DNA from: Rhodanobacteraceae bacterium
Lineage (GTDB): Bacteria > Pseudomonadota > Gammaproteobacteria > Xanthomonadales > Xanthomonadaceae
Length of the DNA: 64,000 nt
Reading direction: 5' to 3'
Assembly: GCA_024233975.1 (NCBI GenBank)
Contig: JACKOX010000009.1
Location: forward strand, 62,001-126,000
Shown here: piece after piece, positions 8,192 through 16,985 of the stretch
Layout of the letters: each line of letters opens with the position of its first letter
Position numbering within the stretch: position 1 is the first letter of the stretch
The notes under the pieces: model-generated
The model's input: only the letters and a program-made list of their open reading frames with translations
Told to the model about the DNA's origin: nothing
Database searches by the model: none
Program-made: the position numbers and the translations under genes

Positions 8192-9397
8192 TCAGATGGT
8201 GGCCAGCGATAGCAGCGATGCCGCCAGCAGCGCGAAGCTCAGCAGGATCAGGTAGATCACGCCGAGCACGAAATACTTCAGCAGGGTCATGATCCAGCCC
8301 TGCTGGTACACGCGCTTCTGCATCAGCAGCAGGTACAGCGGCATCCACAGCCACAGCAGCAATTCGACCCAGCCCAGCACGCTGTCGATGAAGCCTTCCG
8401 GGTCCACTTGGCCGCGCAGCCAGGACATCACCAGCAGCAGGATGATCGACAGCGCGAGGAAGGCATGGCTGTGCAGGGCGACGATCAGGTGCTCCATGTA
8501 AAGCCGCTTCTTGAAGAAGTAGGCAATCTTCAGCATCACCGCGAACAGCGGCAGCATCACGAACAGCACCTGCGGCAGCAGGCCGAAGATGCCGTCCTTG
8601 AGCAGGTTGGGATCGTCCTGGATGCGGCCGATGTTCTGCTGCATGCGTTCGGCGCGGTCATTGAGAAAAGCGTTGGCCGAATCGGGCAGCCAGGAAATCG
8701 CAATCGGATTGGTTTCCTTGTCCCAGGCGTTCTTGCCGAAGCCGATCCGAGGCTGCTTGTCCGGCTTCTTGCCTTCTTCGCCGGGCTCGGTCTCGTCACC
8801 TTCCAGCTCGCGGATTCGTTGTGCCGCACCGGCGCGGATGGCGGCCTCGGCACCGGCCAGGCTGCCCGACACGCCGGGCACGTCCTTGCTGGCCTCGCGG
8901 GACTCCTCGATGCCCTCCAGCGCTTCGTCGCGCAGCCGCTCGACCTCCTCGACGGTATCCGCCTTGGCGTACATGCCGCCGTCGCTCATCACCTGTGCGT
9001 CCGACCAGTCGAAGCTGATCTGGGCGAGGAAGAAGGCGAGGATGATCAGGAACACGAACAGGCGCACCGGGCTCACGAAGCGCACGCGGTGTCCATCGAA
9101 ATACTCGCGACTCAGGAAACCAGGACGCGAGAACAGCGGCCACATGGTGCGCAGCAGGCGCGAGTCGAGGTCGAACACCGAATCGAAGAAGTCGCCGACG
9201 ATGCTGCTGAAGTGCCGCACCAGTCCCTTGGTCGGCTGGCCGCAGGCATGGCAATGCGGGCCGCGCAGCTCCGCGCCGCAGTTGCCGCAATGGCCGTGCT
9301 GGTTGCGATGCCCGCCATTCTCACTATCGCTGATCGTGGCGGACGGCTCGGTTGCCGTTATCGGGGCGTCTTCGGGCGTTTCCGCTGCCTGGGTCAT
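8192..9397 (-). CDS. DUF3667 membrane protein with zinc-ribbon start
   Basis: A 401-residue protein. A zinc-ribbon-like motif (C-G-N-C-G-A-x4-G-x2-C-H-A-C-G-Q) is followed by the DUF3667 signature (F-D-L-D-S-R-L-L-R-T-M, then L-F-x-R-P-G-F-L-S-R-E-Y-F-D-G-x-R). There is one hydrophobic segment after V-S-P-V-R-L-F, a long charged and coiled region, and three or four further membrane segments near the C-terminus. Function is unknown for the family. The ATG at 9397 was chosen because a longer frame (to 9487) would overlap the divergent MATE gene and adds only non-conserved sequence. Confidence 0.85.
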   Translation of the reverse strand: MTQAAETPEDAPITATEPSATISDSENGGHRNQHGHCGNCGAELRGPHCHACGQPTKGLVRHFSSIVGDFFDSVFDLDSRLLRTMWPLFSRPGFLSREYFDGHRVRFVSPVRLFVFLIILAFFLAQISFDWSDAQVMSDGGMYAKADTVEEVERLRDEALEGIEESREASKDVPGVSGSLAGAEAAIRAGAAQRIRELEGDETEPGEEGKKPDKQPRIGFGKNAWDKETNPIAISWLPDSANAFLNDRAERMQQNIGRIQDDPNLLKDGIFGLLPQVLFVMLPLFAVMLKIAYFFKKRLYMEHLIVALHSHAFLALSIILLLVMSWLRGQVDPEGFIDSVLGWVELLLWLWMPLYLLLMQKRVYQQGWIMTLLKYFVLGVIYLILLSFALLAASLLSLATI

Positions 9398-9462
9398 GTC
9401 GCGTCGCGGTAAGGAGAGGGCGCAGCCGTTAAGATACGCGCCCGTTAACTGGCTTTCACCCC

Positions 9463-10854
9463 ATGAACCGCGCCCGGCGCATGCCATCGCTGCCGATCAA
9501 TCACGAAGCCTGGCGTGAAATCCGCGCCACCGTGCTGCTGGCGCTGCCGCTGGTGATCGGCCAGCTGTCATCGATCGGCATGAACCTGATCGACACGGCA
9601 TTAGCCGGTCATCACAGCTCGGCCACGCTGGCCGCGGTGGGCGTGGGCAGCCCGGTCTGGTCGCTGGCCCTGCTGCTGATCATCGGCGTGCTGATGGCGG
9701 TGCCGCCATCGGTATCGCAGCTCAATGGCGCCGGTGAGCGTGAACGCATCGGCCCATTGTTCCGCCAGGCGCTGTGGCTGGGTGCGGCGCTGGGCATCGG
9801 GCTGCTTCTGGCTCTGCATTTCAGCGAATACCTGCTGCGCGCCATCGGCATTGCCGACGATGTCCGCCCCGAAGCGCTGCGGTTCCTGCACGCCATTGCC
9901 TGGGGCGCACCGGCACTGTCGCTGTATTTCTGCTGCCGTTACCTGAGCGAAGGCGTGGGCTGGACCCTGCCAACCATGCTGGTCGGCATTGGCGGCCTGT
10001 TCCTGCTGCTGCCACTGGGCACGCTGCTGCTGTATGGCGGCTACGGCATTCCTGCATTGGGTGCGGCCGGCCTTGGCTACGCGACGGCGGCGGTACTGTG
10101 GCTGCAGCTTTTCAGCTACCTGCTGGTGCTGCGGCATGGCCGGCGCTTCTCCGACCTGGGTCTGTTCGAGCGCTTCGACTGGCCGGATGGCCGCGAGATC
10201 TGGGAGCTGTTGCGGATCGGCGTGCCGATGGGCGTGGCCATCTTCATGGAGGGTGGTCTGTTCGTTGCGACCGCGCTGGTGATCGGCACCATGGGGCAGA
10301 CCGCCATCGCCGCGCACCAGGTCGCCATCCTCGCCAGTTCGGTGACCTTCATGGTGCCACTGGGCGTGGCCATGGCGACCACGGTGCGGGTCGGTTTCGC
10401 CGCCGGCCGCCAGGATGCCGCTGGCGTGCAGTGGGCTGGACGCGTTGGTTACGGCATTACCCTGGTGACGCAGACGGTGGCGGCGCTGGGGCTGTTCTTC
10501 GGCGCCGGTTTCATCGCCGCGGGCATGACCGACGATGCCGCCGTGGCCGTCATGGCCGCCGGCCTGATGATCTATGCGGCGGCCTTCCAGTTCTCCGATG
10601 GCTTCCAGGCGCTGTCCGCCGGCGCGCTGCGTGGCCTCAAGGACACCCGCGTTCCGATGTTCTACACCGCCTTCGCCTATTGGGGCGTTGGCATGCCGAT
10701 GGGCTGGTGGATGGGCAAGGTGCAGGGACAGGGGCCGGCCGGCATGTGGTGGGGCCTGATCGTGGGCTTGAGCGTAGCCGCCCTGCTGCTGACGGCGCGC
10801 TTCTCGCGGCTGTCGGCGCGCGGCGTGCGCCTGGCGGCTGCCGCTGCGGGCTGA
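9463..10854 (+). CDS. MATE family efflux transporter
   Basis: A 463-residue inner-membrane protein with about 12 hydrophobic segments. The start of the first repeat (L-A-L-P-L-V-I-G-Q-L, then M-N-L-I-D-T-A-L-A-G) and the middle (R-I-G-V-P-M-G-V-A-I-F-M-E, then A-A-H-Q-V-A) are typical of the NorM branch of the MATE family, which exports cationic drugs in exchange for Na+ or H+. The substrate cannot be predicted. There is no evident Shine-Dalgarno motif before the ATG. It is divergent from the DUF3667 gene, with 65 bases between starts, so the two promoters must be close. Confidence 0.9.
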   Translation: MNRARRMPSLPINHEAWREIRATVLLALPLVIGQLSSIGMNLIDTALAGHHSSATLAAVGVGSPVWSLALLLIIGVLMAVPPSVSQLNGAGERERIGPLFRQALWLGAALGIGLLLALHFSEYLLRAIGIADDVRPEALRFLHAIAWGAPALSLYFCCRYLSEGVGWTLPTMLVGIGGLFLLLPLGTLLLYGGYGIPALGAAGLGYATAAVLWLQLFSYLLVLRHGRRFSDLGLFERFDWPDGREIWELLRIGVPMGVAIFMEGGLFVATALVIGTMGQTAIAAHQVAILASSVTFMVPLGVAMATTVRVGFAAGRQDAAGVQWAGRVGYGITLVTQTVAALGLFFGAGFIAAGMTDDAAVAVMAAGLMIYAAAFQFSDGFQALSAGALRGLKDTRVPMFYTAFAYWGVGMPMGWWMGKVQGQGPAGMWWGLIVGLSVAALLLTARFSRLSARGVRLAAAAAG

Positions 10855-11035
10855 GGTTTCAGCTTGGACCCGAAGCCGGTGCGGCAATACTTCCCGCACG
10901 CGACTTGGCGCAGCCCAGCAGGTATCCTTCGCCCTCCCTGTCGCCGGGTGTGGTCGTCCCCGCGCGTTCCGGTTTCCTTGTTCAACGACCCCGCGCCATC
11001 ACCCGATGGCGGCGGCCGAATGTCTGGAGCAGCAC

Positions 11036-12895
11036 ATGGCGGAGTCCCGTCCCGGTCCCATCTATCGTTTCTTCCGCGGCCTCTGGCGCACGCTGGATTT
11101 CTCGCGGCGGCTGGTGATGAACATCATCTTCCTGATCATCGTCATCTTCATCCTCGCGCTGTTCTCCCGTGAGGCGCCGAAGCTGGTCGGTGACACCACG
11201 CTGGTGCTGGATCCGCAGGGCGTGGTGGTGGAGCAGTTCACCGGCGATGCCGCGGAGCGGGCGCTGGCCAAGGCCATGGGCCAGGAATCGCGGGAAACCC
11301 AGCTGCGTGACCTGCTGCGCGTGCTTGATCGCGCGGCCACCGACGACCGCGTCAAGCGCCTGCTGATCCGCCCCGACCACCTGGCCGGCATCGGTTTCGA
11401 ACACCTGCGCGAACTGGGTCGCGCCATCCAGCGCTTCAAGGAAAGCGGCAAGCCGGTGATCGCCTATGCCGACAACATGGAGCAGCGCCAGTTCTACCTG
11501 GCCGCCTTCGCCGACAAGGTCTACCTGAACCCGGCCGGCGCGCTGTTCCTCGAAGGCCTGTCCAGCTACCGCACCTATTACCGCGAGGCGCTGCAGGACA
11601 AGCTGGGCGTGAAGGTGCACCTGTTCCGCGTGGGCGAGTTCAAGTCCGCCGCCGAGCCCTACATCCTGGACGGCCCGTCGCCGGAAGCCAGCGAAGCCAC
11701 GCTGTTCTGGATGGGTGACATCTGGCAGCGCTACCTGGATGACGTCGCCGCCGCGCGCGGCATCGAGGCCGAGTCCATCCAGGACAGCATCGACCACATG
11801 GGCGAGCATCTCGACCAGGCCGACGGCAACCTCGCGCAGCTGGCGCTGGATGCGGGCCTCGTTGACGAACTGGTGACTGCCGAAGAGCTGCAGGAGAAGC
11901 TGCTGGCCGACGGCGCACCGCGTGATGGCGACGATCTGCGCACCATCGACAGCAATACCTACCTGGGCTTCATCAAGGCCGAGACCCTGCCGTTCGATAC
12001 CCGGCCGAAGGTGGCCGTGGTCGTGGCACAGGGCGAGATCCGTGGCGGCAAGCAGCCGCGCGGCATGGTCGGTGGCGAGACCACCAGCGACCTGGTCCGC
12101 CAGGCGCGCGAGGATGATGCGGTGAAGGCCGTGGTGCTGCGCGTGGATTCGCCTGGCGGCGAGGTGTTCGCCTCCGAGCAGATCCGTCACCAGATCGAAC
12201 TGACCCGCGCCGCCGGCAAGCCGGTGGTGGTGTCGATGGCCAACGTCGCGGCATCCGGTGGCTACTGGATCTCGATGAATGCCGACAAGATCATCGCCGA
12301 TGAAAGCACGATCACCGGCAGCATCGGCATTTTCGGCCTGTTCTTCACCGGGCAGGACACGCTGGCGAAGGTCGGTGTGCATGCGGCGGGCGTTGGGACG
12401 ACCGCCATGGCCGGTGCGCTGGATCCGCGCCGTGACATCGCGCCGGAAACCGCAGCCGTGGTGCAGCGGATCATCGATCGCGGCTACCGCGACTTCATCG
12501 GCAAGGTGGCCGCGGCGCGCGACACCACGCCGGAAGCCATTGACGAGGTGGCTCGCGGCCGCGTGTGGTCGGGTGCGCAGGCGAAGGAGCGCGGCCTGAT
12601 CGACCAGTTCGGCGGCCTGCGCGAGGCGCTGGCCACGGCGGCGGAGCTGGCTGGTATCGAAGGCGAGCACGGCTACCGCACGGAATACGTCGAGAAGCCG
12701 CTGACCCCGTTCGAGCAGTTCGCGCAGAACCTGGGCAGCAATGCCCGCGTCGCCTCGACCATGGTCCAGCTGGGTGTTGCGCCGATGCTGCTGGGTGACC
12801 AGGGCATGGCGCAGCTGCAGAAGGACCTGGCACTGCTGCAGCCGCCGAAGGGCCAGCCTTTCCGCAGCGTCGTACACTGCTTCTGCAGTCTCTGA
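11036..12895 (+). CDS. sppA: Signal peptide peptidase SppA, 67K type
   Basis: SppA is a membrane-bound serine protease that degrades cleaved signal peptides. The 619-residue product has an N-terminal membrane anchor (about residues 24-44) and two S49 domains. The catalytic lysine is in G-E-F-K-S-A-A-E-P-Y (K203) and the nucleophile serine in A-A-S-G-G-Y-W (S407); these match the Lys209/Ser409 pair of the E. coli enzyme. The start at ATG 11036 is favoured over ATG 11006 because GGAG lies 8 bases before it. The C-terminus ends in F-R-S-V-V-H-C-F-C-S-L, which looks unlike the usual family end. A terminator hairpin follows. Confidence 0.95.
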   Translation: MAESRPGPIYRFFRGLWRTLDFSRRLVMNIIFLIIVIFILALFSREAPKLVGDTTLVLDPQGVVVEQFTGDAAERALAKAMGQESRETQLRDLLRVLDRAATDDRVKRLLIRPDHLAGIGFEHLRELGRAIQRFKESGKPVIAYADNMEQRQFYLAAFADKVYLNPAGALFLEGLSSYRTYYREALQDKLGVKVHLFRVGEFKSAAEPYILDGPSPEASEATLFWMGDIWQRYLDDVAAARGIEAESIQDSIDHMGEHLDQADGNLAQLALDAGLVDELVTAEELQEKLLADGAPRDGDDLRTIDSNTYLGFIKAETLPFDTRPKVAVVVAQGEIRGGKQPRGMVGGETTSDLVRQAREDDAVKAVVLRVDSPGGEVFASEQIRHQIELTRAAGKPVVVSMANVAASGGYWISMNADKIIADESTITGSIGIFGLFFTGQDTLAKVGVHAAGVGTTAMAGALDPRRDIAPETAAVVQRIIDRGYRDFIGKVAAARDTTPEAIDEVARGRVWSGAQAKERGLIDQFGGLREALATAAELAGIEGEHGYRTEYVEKPLTPFEQFAQNLGSNARVASTMVQLGVAPMLLGDQGMAQLQKDLALLQPPKGQPFRSVVHCFCSL

Positions 12896-12930
12896 TTGCC
12901 ACTTCGGCTGCGATACATCGCAGCGCAAAG

Positions 12931-12956
12931 AAAAAGCCGGCGACATGCCGGCTTTT
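12931..12956 (+). terminator. Rho-independent terminator after sppA
   Basis: AAAAGCCGGC, loop GACAT, GCCGGCTTTT: a strong stem ending in a short T run. With A residues on the other side it may also serve the convergent lipoprotein gene. Confidence 0.85.
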
Positions 12957-12977
12957 CGTGTCGGGATGACGGCGGGG

Positions 12978-13268
12978 TCAGTCGCCAGTCTGGGCGTCGA
13001 TCTGTTCCTGCTGCTTCTTCGCCGCGTCGAGCACCTGCGCCTCCACGGCACGGGCCTTGTCCTGCGGCGCCTGGATGGCGTTCGCCAGGGCACAGTCGCG
13101 CGGATCCTTGGCGGCATCGCCCGTGCACTTGGGCGTGGCCGGTGTCTGGGCGCTGCCCTGGGTGGGGCTGGAGCCGCTGTCGCAGGCGCTGAGCAGCAGT
13201 CCGCTGGCAAGCAGCAGGGCCAGCAGCGAGACCTGCGTGTATCGATGGCTGGGAAGCTTGATGGTCAT
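12978..13268 (-). CDS. Small lipoprotein
   Basis: A 96-residue protein with a lipoprotein signal peptide; the lipobox reads L-L-S-A-C at about residue 29. The mature part is short and polar: a Ser/Thr/Pro/Gln linker, a C-T-G-D-A-A-K-D-P-R-D-C pair of cysteines that could form a disulphide, and a lysine/glutamine-rich helix at the end. I do not recognise a family. The start at ATG 13268 has GGAGG at a good distance upstream. It follows the next lipoprotein gene by 40 bases on the same strand and converges on sppA. Confidence 0.7.
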   Translation of the reverse strand: MTIKLPSHRYTQVSLLALLLASGLLLSACDSGSSPTQGSAQTPATPKCTGDAAKDPRDCALANAIQAPQDKARAVEAQVLDAAKKQQEQIDAQTGD

Positions 13269-13308
13269 GCCGGGTTCCTCCGCGAGTGATGTGGCCGTGT
13301 ACGAACAA

Positions 13309-13695
13309 TCATTGTTGGTGGTCGGCGCTGCCGATGGCCTGGTCGTTGTCCACCAGCCCACGCGTGACGGCGACGCCGCGGATCGCTTCGATGTCGACAT
13401 CGATCTGGCGGATGCGCCGGCGCGTCTGCCCAGCTTCCGGGCTGCCAGCATCCAGCCGGGCGAGGTTGGTATCGAGCTGCGCGCGCTGCGCTTCCAGACC
13501 ACCCAGTTCGCGGGCGAGCCGCGCGGCCCGCTGGTACTCCTCGGCATCGCAGGCTGGCTGTGTGGCTTCACCAGCGCGCACCCGTTCCCAGGCGTCACGC
13601 GGCGAACAATCCGCCGCCATCCGTTCCTTTGGCGCATGGGCACAGGCAGCGAGCAGCAGTAGCGACACGGCGGCAGTGGAGCGAAGGAAGGACAT
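13309..13695 (-). CDS. Small lipoprotein with a coiled-coil helix
   Basis: A 128-residue protein. After M-S-F-L-R-S-T the hydrophobic run ends with L-L-A-A-C, a clear lipobox at about residue 18. The mature part has two further cysteines (A-D-C-S-P-R-D-A-W, then Q-P-A-C-D-A-E-E-Y) and a long helical, probably coiled-coil segment (L-A-R-E-L-G-G-L-E-A-Q-R). No known domain is recognised. The open frame continues upstream to 13959, but that part is antisense to the SDR gene; ATG 13695 is the sensible start. It is probably transcribed with the next lipoprotein gene. Confidence 0.65.
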   Translation of the reverse strand: MSFLRSTAAVSLLLLAACAHAPKERMAADCSPRDAWERVRAGEATQPACDAEEYQRAARLARELGGLEAQRAQLDTNLARLDAGSPEAGQTRRRIRQIDVDIEAIRGVAVTRGLVDNDQAIGSADHQQ

Positions 13696-13772
13696 GGCGG
13701 ATGCGTCAGAGAACGAAGCCGCTATCCTAGCAGCCGAAGTCACCGCCGCCGCCATCGATCCGGAGTACCAAC

Positions 13773-14558
13773 ATGAACAGCCCCAAGGCCGACCGCTGGC
13801 GCCTCGATGGACAGGTCGCGCTGGTCTGCGGCGCCAGCCAGGGCATCGGCCTTGCCTGCGCGCGTGAACTGCAGGCGCTTGGTGCAGAGCTGCTGCTGGT
13901 CGCCCGCGACGCGGCGCAGCTGGATCGCGCAGCCGACGAACTGGCGGATCTGTCCCCAACGCGTCCGCCGCGTGTGTTCGCAGCAGATCTCGCCGACGGC
14001 GAGCAGCGCCGCGAACTGTTCGACTGGGTCACCGACCTGGATCTGGGCCTGCAGATCCTGATCAACAACGTCGGCGGCAACGAACCGCGCCCGGCGCTGG
14101 ATTATGCCGATGCCGACTGGCGCGAGCTGTTTGAGCTCAATGTGATTTCGGCGGCGGCGCTGTGCCGCTTGGCGCACCCGCTGCTGACGCGGCATGCGGC
14201 ATCCAGCGTCGTCAACGTTGGCTCGGTGTCAGGCATCACCCATGTGCGGACGGGCGCGGTCTACGGTGCCAGCAAGGCGGCGCTGCACCAGCTGACCCGC
14301 AACCTTGCCTGCGAGTGGGCGCCGGATGGCGTGCGCGTGAATGCCGTGGCGCCGTGGTACATCCGCACCCGGCGCACCTCCGACGCACTGGCCGATCCCG
14401 ACTACTACGACGAGGTCATCGAGCACACGCCGATGGGCCGCGTCGGCGAACCGGAGGAAGTCGCTTCGGCCATCGCCTTCCTCTGCCTCCCAGCATCCAG
14501 CTATGTCACCGGCGAATGCATCGCCGTGGATGGCGGCTTTCTGAGCTACGGGTTCTAG
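13773..14558 (+). CDS. Short-chain dehydrogenase/reductase (SDR)
   Basis: A 261-residue classical SDR oxidoreductase. It shows the NAD(P)-binding motif (C-G-A-S-Q-G-I-G), the N-N-V-G-G motif, the catalytic serine in G-S-V-S-G-I, and Y-G-A-S-K (the Tyr-x3-Lys pair). The C-terminal G-E-C-I-A-V-D-G-G is also typical. Basic residues after the first strand (V-A-R-D) hint at NADPH, but this is weak. The closest general resemblance is to tropinone-reductase-like SDRs; the substrate is unknown. ATG 13773 has CGGAG 8 bases upstream. No pathway genes lie beside it, so function cannot be inferred from context. Confidence 0.85.
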   Translation: MNSPKADRWRLDGQVALVCGASQGIGLACARELQALGAELLLVARDAAQLDRAADELADLSPTRPPRVFAADLADGEQRRELFDWVTDLDLGLQILINNVGGNEPRPALDYADADWRELFELNVISAAALCRLAHPLLTRHAASSVVNVGSVSGITHVRTGAVYGASKAALHQLTRNLACEWAPDGVRVNAVAPWYIRTRRTSDALADPDYYDEVIEHTPMGRVGEPEEVASAIAFLCLPASSYVTGECIAVDGGFLSYGF

Positions 14559-14573
14559 CGTATTCGCCCTGCT

Positions 14574-16316
14574 TCAAGGCGCGCTGGTGATGTTCTGGGT
14601 CATGGCGATGCCGTCATCGGTGATGTCGATGCGGATGCCCAGATGCTGGAACCATTCGCCATAGATCTGGCTGACCACGGCAGTGGTCTGCTCCAGTTCG
14701 GCGCGCTCCTCGTCGCTCTTGGCGTCCTCAACGGCTCTCTTCATCACCTGCTGCATGAACTGCATGTACAGCGCGCCGTCGTAGCCCATCACGAACAGGG
14801 GCTGGTCGGCGGGATCGCTTTTCATGCGCGCCGCGATGTCGGCATCGGCGCCGGCACCGAAGGCAATGCCGAGCATGTTGGACGTGGCGGTGACCCAGGT
14901 GGGCACCTGGATGTCGACGTCGGGGATCGCCGGCAGGTCGAGCTTCTGCAGACTGCCGTCGGTCTTCACTTCGAGGCTGCTCAGCTGCGGGACGTACTGC
15001 CTGGCCATGCCGAGCAGGGCCTGCGGATTGTCCGAGCCGACCAGCAGGCTGCCCTTGAGCTTGGACGGCTTCATCTCGTCATCGAAGGCGATGTCGTCGA
15101 CGATTAGGTGCACGCCGCTGAACGCTGGCGCCATCATGTAGATGCCCGGATTGTTGCCGGCCTTCGGTGCTTCCGCCGCGGCCTGGTTGAGCCAGTCCAG
15201 CGACTCACACTGGAACGGCGCGCTGTTCACCGCCGTGGCGAACTGGCTGGCCAGCGCCGGGATCGCGCCCAGCCTGAGGCTGTAACCGAAGCTGACGGCT
15301 GCGTCGTCGCTGGCCGCCATGCCCGGCATCGGGGCGCGCAGCGTCTTCAGCGGCTTGGACAGTGCTGGCGCGGTCTCGATGATGCTGACCTGGTCCATGT
15401 GCTGCACATCAAGGCGCGTGTAGCCGAAAGCGACGCGAGGCAGCAGGCCGGTCAGCGTGGCGTATTCGCCGCGGCATTCGTCGCTGATCGCTGGCTTTTC
15501 CGTGTGCAGTGCGGACAGGAAGGCGGTTTCAAGTGGTGTTGCGGGTGCCGCCAGCGTGTCCAGCAGGCGCTGGCTGTCGATCTCGCCGAGCATGCTCGGC
15601 AGGAAGTGGTGGCGCTGCTGCAGCTGCGACATGCGCTCGCCGTCGAGAATGGACGACTTGGGTGGCGTGAGGCCCAGCAGTGTCTTGAGCGTCGTGTCGT
15701 CAGGCTGGCTTGGCGACAGCGCCATGACCAACTGGTTGCCGACCACAGCGGCCAGCATCATCAGCGGTGCGTCCTTCTCGCCGAAATCCACCGCCCAGTA
15801 GTGCTGGCCGTTCACCTCGCCGCTCGGCAGCGTCTCGCCCACCTTGCTCTCGATACGGCCGACCAGTGCCGGCAGCGCCGCCGGATCGGCCAGCTCCATG
15901 CGCAGCACTGGCGCCAGGCCAATGCCGTAGAAGGCCATGCGCTGGTGGCCATTGATGCCGAACAGGGCGATCGACTCACGTAGCGACTTGCCCTCGAACT
16001 CGGTGGCCAGCGCTTCGACGAACTTCGTCGTGCGCGCGTCGCCACCTTTCTTCGCCATTTCGGCGCGCAGCTTCTTGAACTGCGCGGCGTAGAGCTCGCC
16101 CATGCGATCGCCGCGATCCATGAAGCGCTCCACCACGTCACCAGGCATGGCTTCGACCATGCCGAACACGTAGGGCGTGTCGGCCGGTGCGAAGGCCAGC
16201 GGCGCGGCGTCAGCGCTGGCGGTCTTGTCACCACCACCACACGCGGCCAGGAGCGCGCTGGTCAAGAGCAGGCTGGAGGCCAGCCGGGTCGGGGCGGGCA
16301 GTCGGCGAGTGGTCAT
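14574..16316 (-). CDS. Large lipoprotein of unknown function
   Basis: A 580-residue protein. Its signal peptide ends with the lipobox L-L-A-A-C (about residue 26), followed by G-G-G-D. The mature region starts with a A-D-T-P-Y-V-F-G segment and looks like a large mixed alpha/beta domain with no recognisable catalytic motif. Cell-envelope location is inferred from the lipobox only. GAGGAA lies 7 bases before the ATG. It is convergent with the SDR gene and lies downstream of tsaC on the same strand, 75 bases away. I cannot assign it to a named family with confidence. Confidence 0.65.
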   Translation of the reverse strand: MTTRRLPAPTRLASSLLLTSALLAACGGGDKTASADAAPLAFAPADTPYVFGMVEAMPGDVVERFMDRGDRMGELYAAQFKKLRAEMAKKGGDARTTKFVEALATEFEGKSLRESIALFGINGHQRMAFYGIGLAPVLRMELADPAALPALVGRIESKVGETLPSGEVNGQHYWAVDFGEKDAPLMMLAAVVGNQLVMALSPSQPDDTTLKTLLGLTPPKSSILDGERMSQLQQRHHFLPSMLGEIDSQRLLDTLAAPATPLETAFLSALHTEKPAISDECRGEYATLTGLLPRVAFGYTRLDVQHMDQVSIIETAPALSKPLKTLRAPMPGMAASDDAAVSFGYSLRLGAIPALASQFATAVNSAPFQCESLDWLNQAAAEAPKAGNNPGIYMMAPAFSGVHLIVDDIAFDDEMKPSKLKGSLLVGSDNPQALLGMARQYVPQLSSLEVKTDGSLQKLDLPAIPDVDIQVPTWVTATSNMLGIAFGAGADADIAARMKSDPADQPLFVMGYDGALYMQFMQQVMKRAVEDAKSDEERAELEQTTAVVSQIYGEWFQHLGIRIDITDDGIAMTQNITSAP

Positions 16317-16391
16317 GGCGAGGTTCCTCGGGGTCAGGCGGCGAATGCTAGCAGGACGCGCCTTGGCAGGCTGCGTGACCCGAAGGCGGCG

Positions 16392-16958
16392 TCAGCTGCG
16401 CAGGGTACGCCCGTCCAGTGCGTCGCGGATGGTCGAGGGGCGCGGGCGCTCGCCGGTTTCGCCGTCCATCACCGCGTCCAGCTGTGCCAGCAGGGCAGTC
16501 GACAAGTCATTCCGGCGTCGTGCCGGCTCCTCGCCACTGAGGTTGGCGCTGGTGGACACGACCGGGCCGCCAAAGGCGCGGCAGAGATCGATTACCGGCT
16601 GGTGGGCGGAGACGCGGGCAGCCAGTCGTGGATTGTCGCCGCGCAGGGCAAAGGGCAGATCGTCGCGGCAGGGCATCAGCCAGGTGTTCGGGCCGGGCCA
16701 GGATGCCGTCACTTCCGCCAGCCGCTCTGCGGGCAGGGCATCGAGATCCAGCAGCGGGCGCAGTTGCTCGATGTCCGCGGCAATCACGATGAGGCCCTTG
16801 TCCGGCGTCCGCTGCTTGATGGCCAGCAGGCGCTCCAGCGCCATGACGTCAAACGGATCGCAGCCGAGTCCCCAGACCGCTTCGGTCGGATAGGCGATGA
16901 CGCCGCCGTCCTGAAGCCAGCGGGCGGCGGCTTCCGCATCGACGGATGCCGCTGTCAT
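16392..16958 (-). CDS. tsaC: Threonylcarbamoyl-AMP synthase TsaC (YrdC/RimN)
   Basis: TsaC makes threonylcarbamoyl-AMP from threonine, bicarbonate and ATP, the first step of t6A modification of ANN-decoding tRNAs. The 188-residue product shows the family marks: G-G-V-I-A-Y-P-T-E-A-V-W-G-L-G-C-D-P near the start, the K-x-R motif in A-I-K-Q-R-T-P-D-K-G, W-P-G-P-N-T-W-L, and S-T-S-A-N-L-S-G. It is the short form without the SUA5 C-terminal domain. It lies 27 bases after topA on the same strand and may be transcribed with it. Confidence 0.95.
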   Translation of the reverse strand: MTAASVDAEAAARWLQDGGVIAYPTEAVWGLGCDPFDVMALERLLAIKQRTPDKGLIVIAADIEQLRPLLDLDALPAERLAEVTASWPGPNTWLMPCRDDLPFALRGDNPRLAARVSAHQPVIDLCRAFGGPVVSTSANLSGEEPARRRNDLSTALLAQLDAVMDGETGERPRPSTIRDALDGRTLRS

Positions 16959-16985
16959 TGCGAAATCATCCCCGGCGACATCGGA

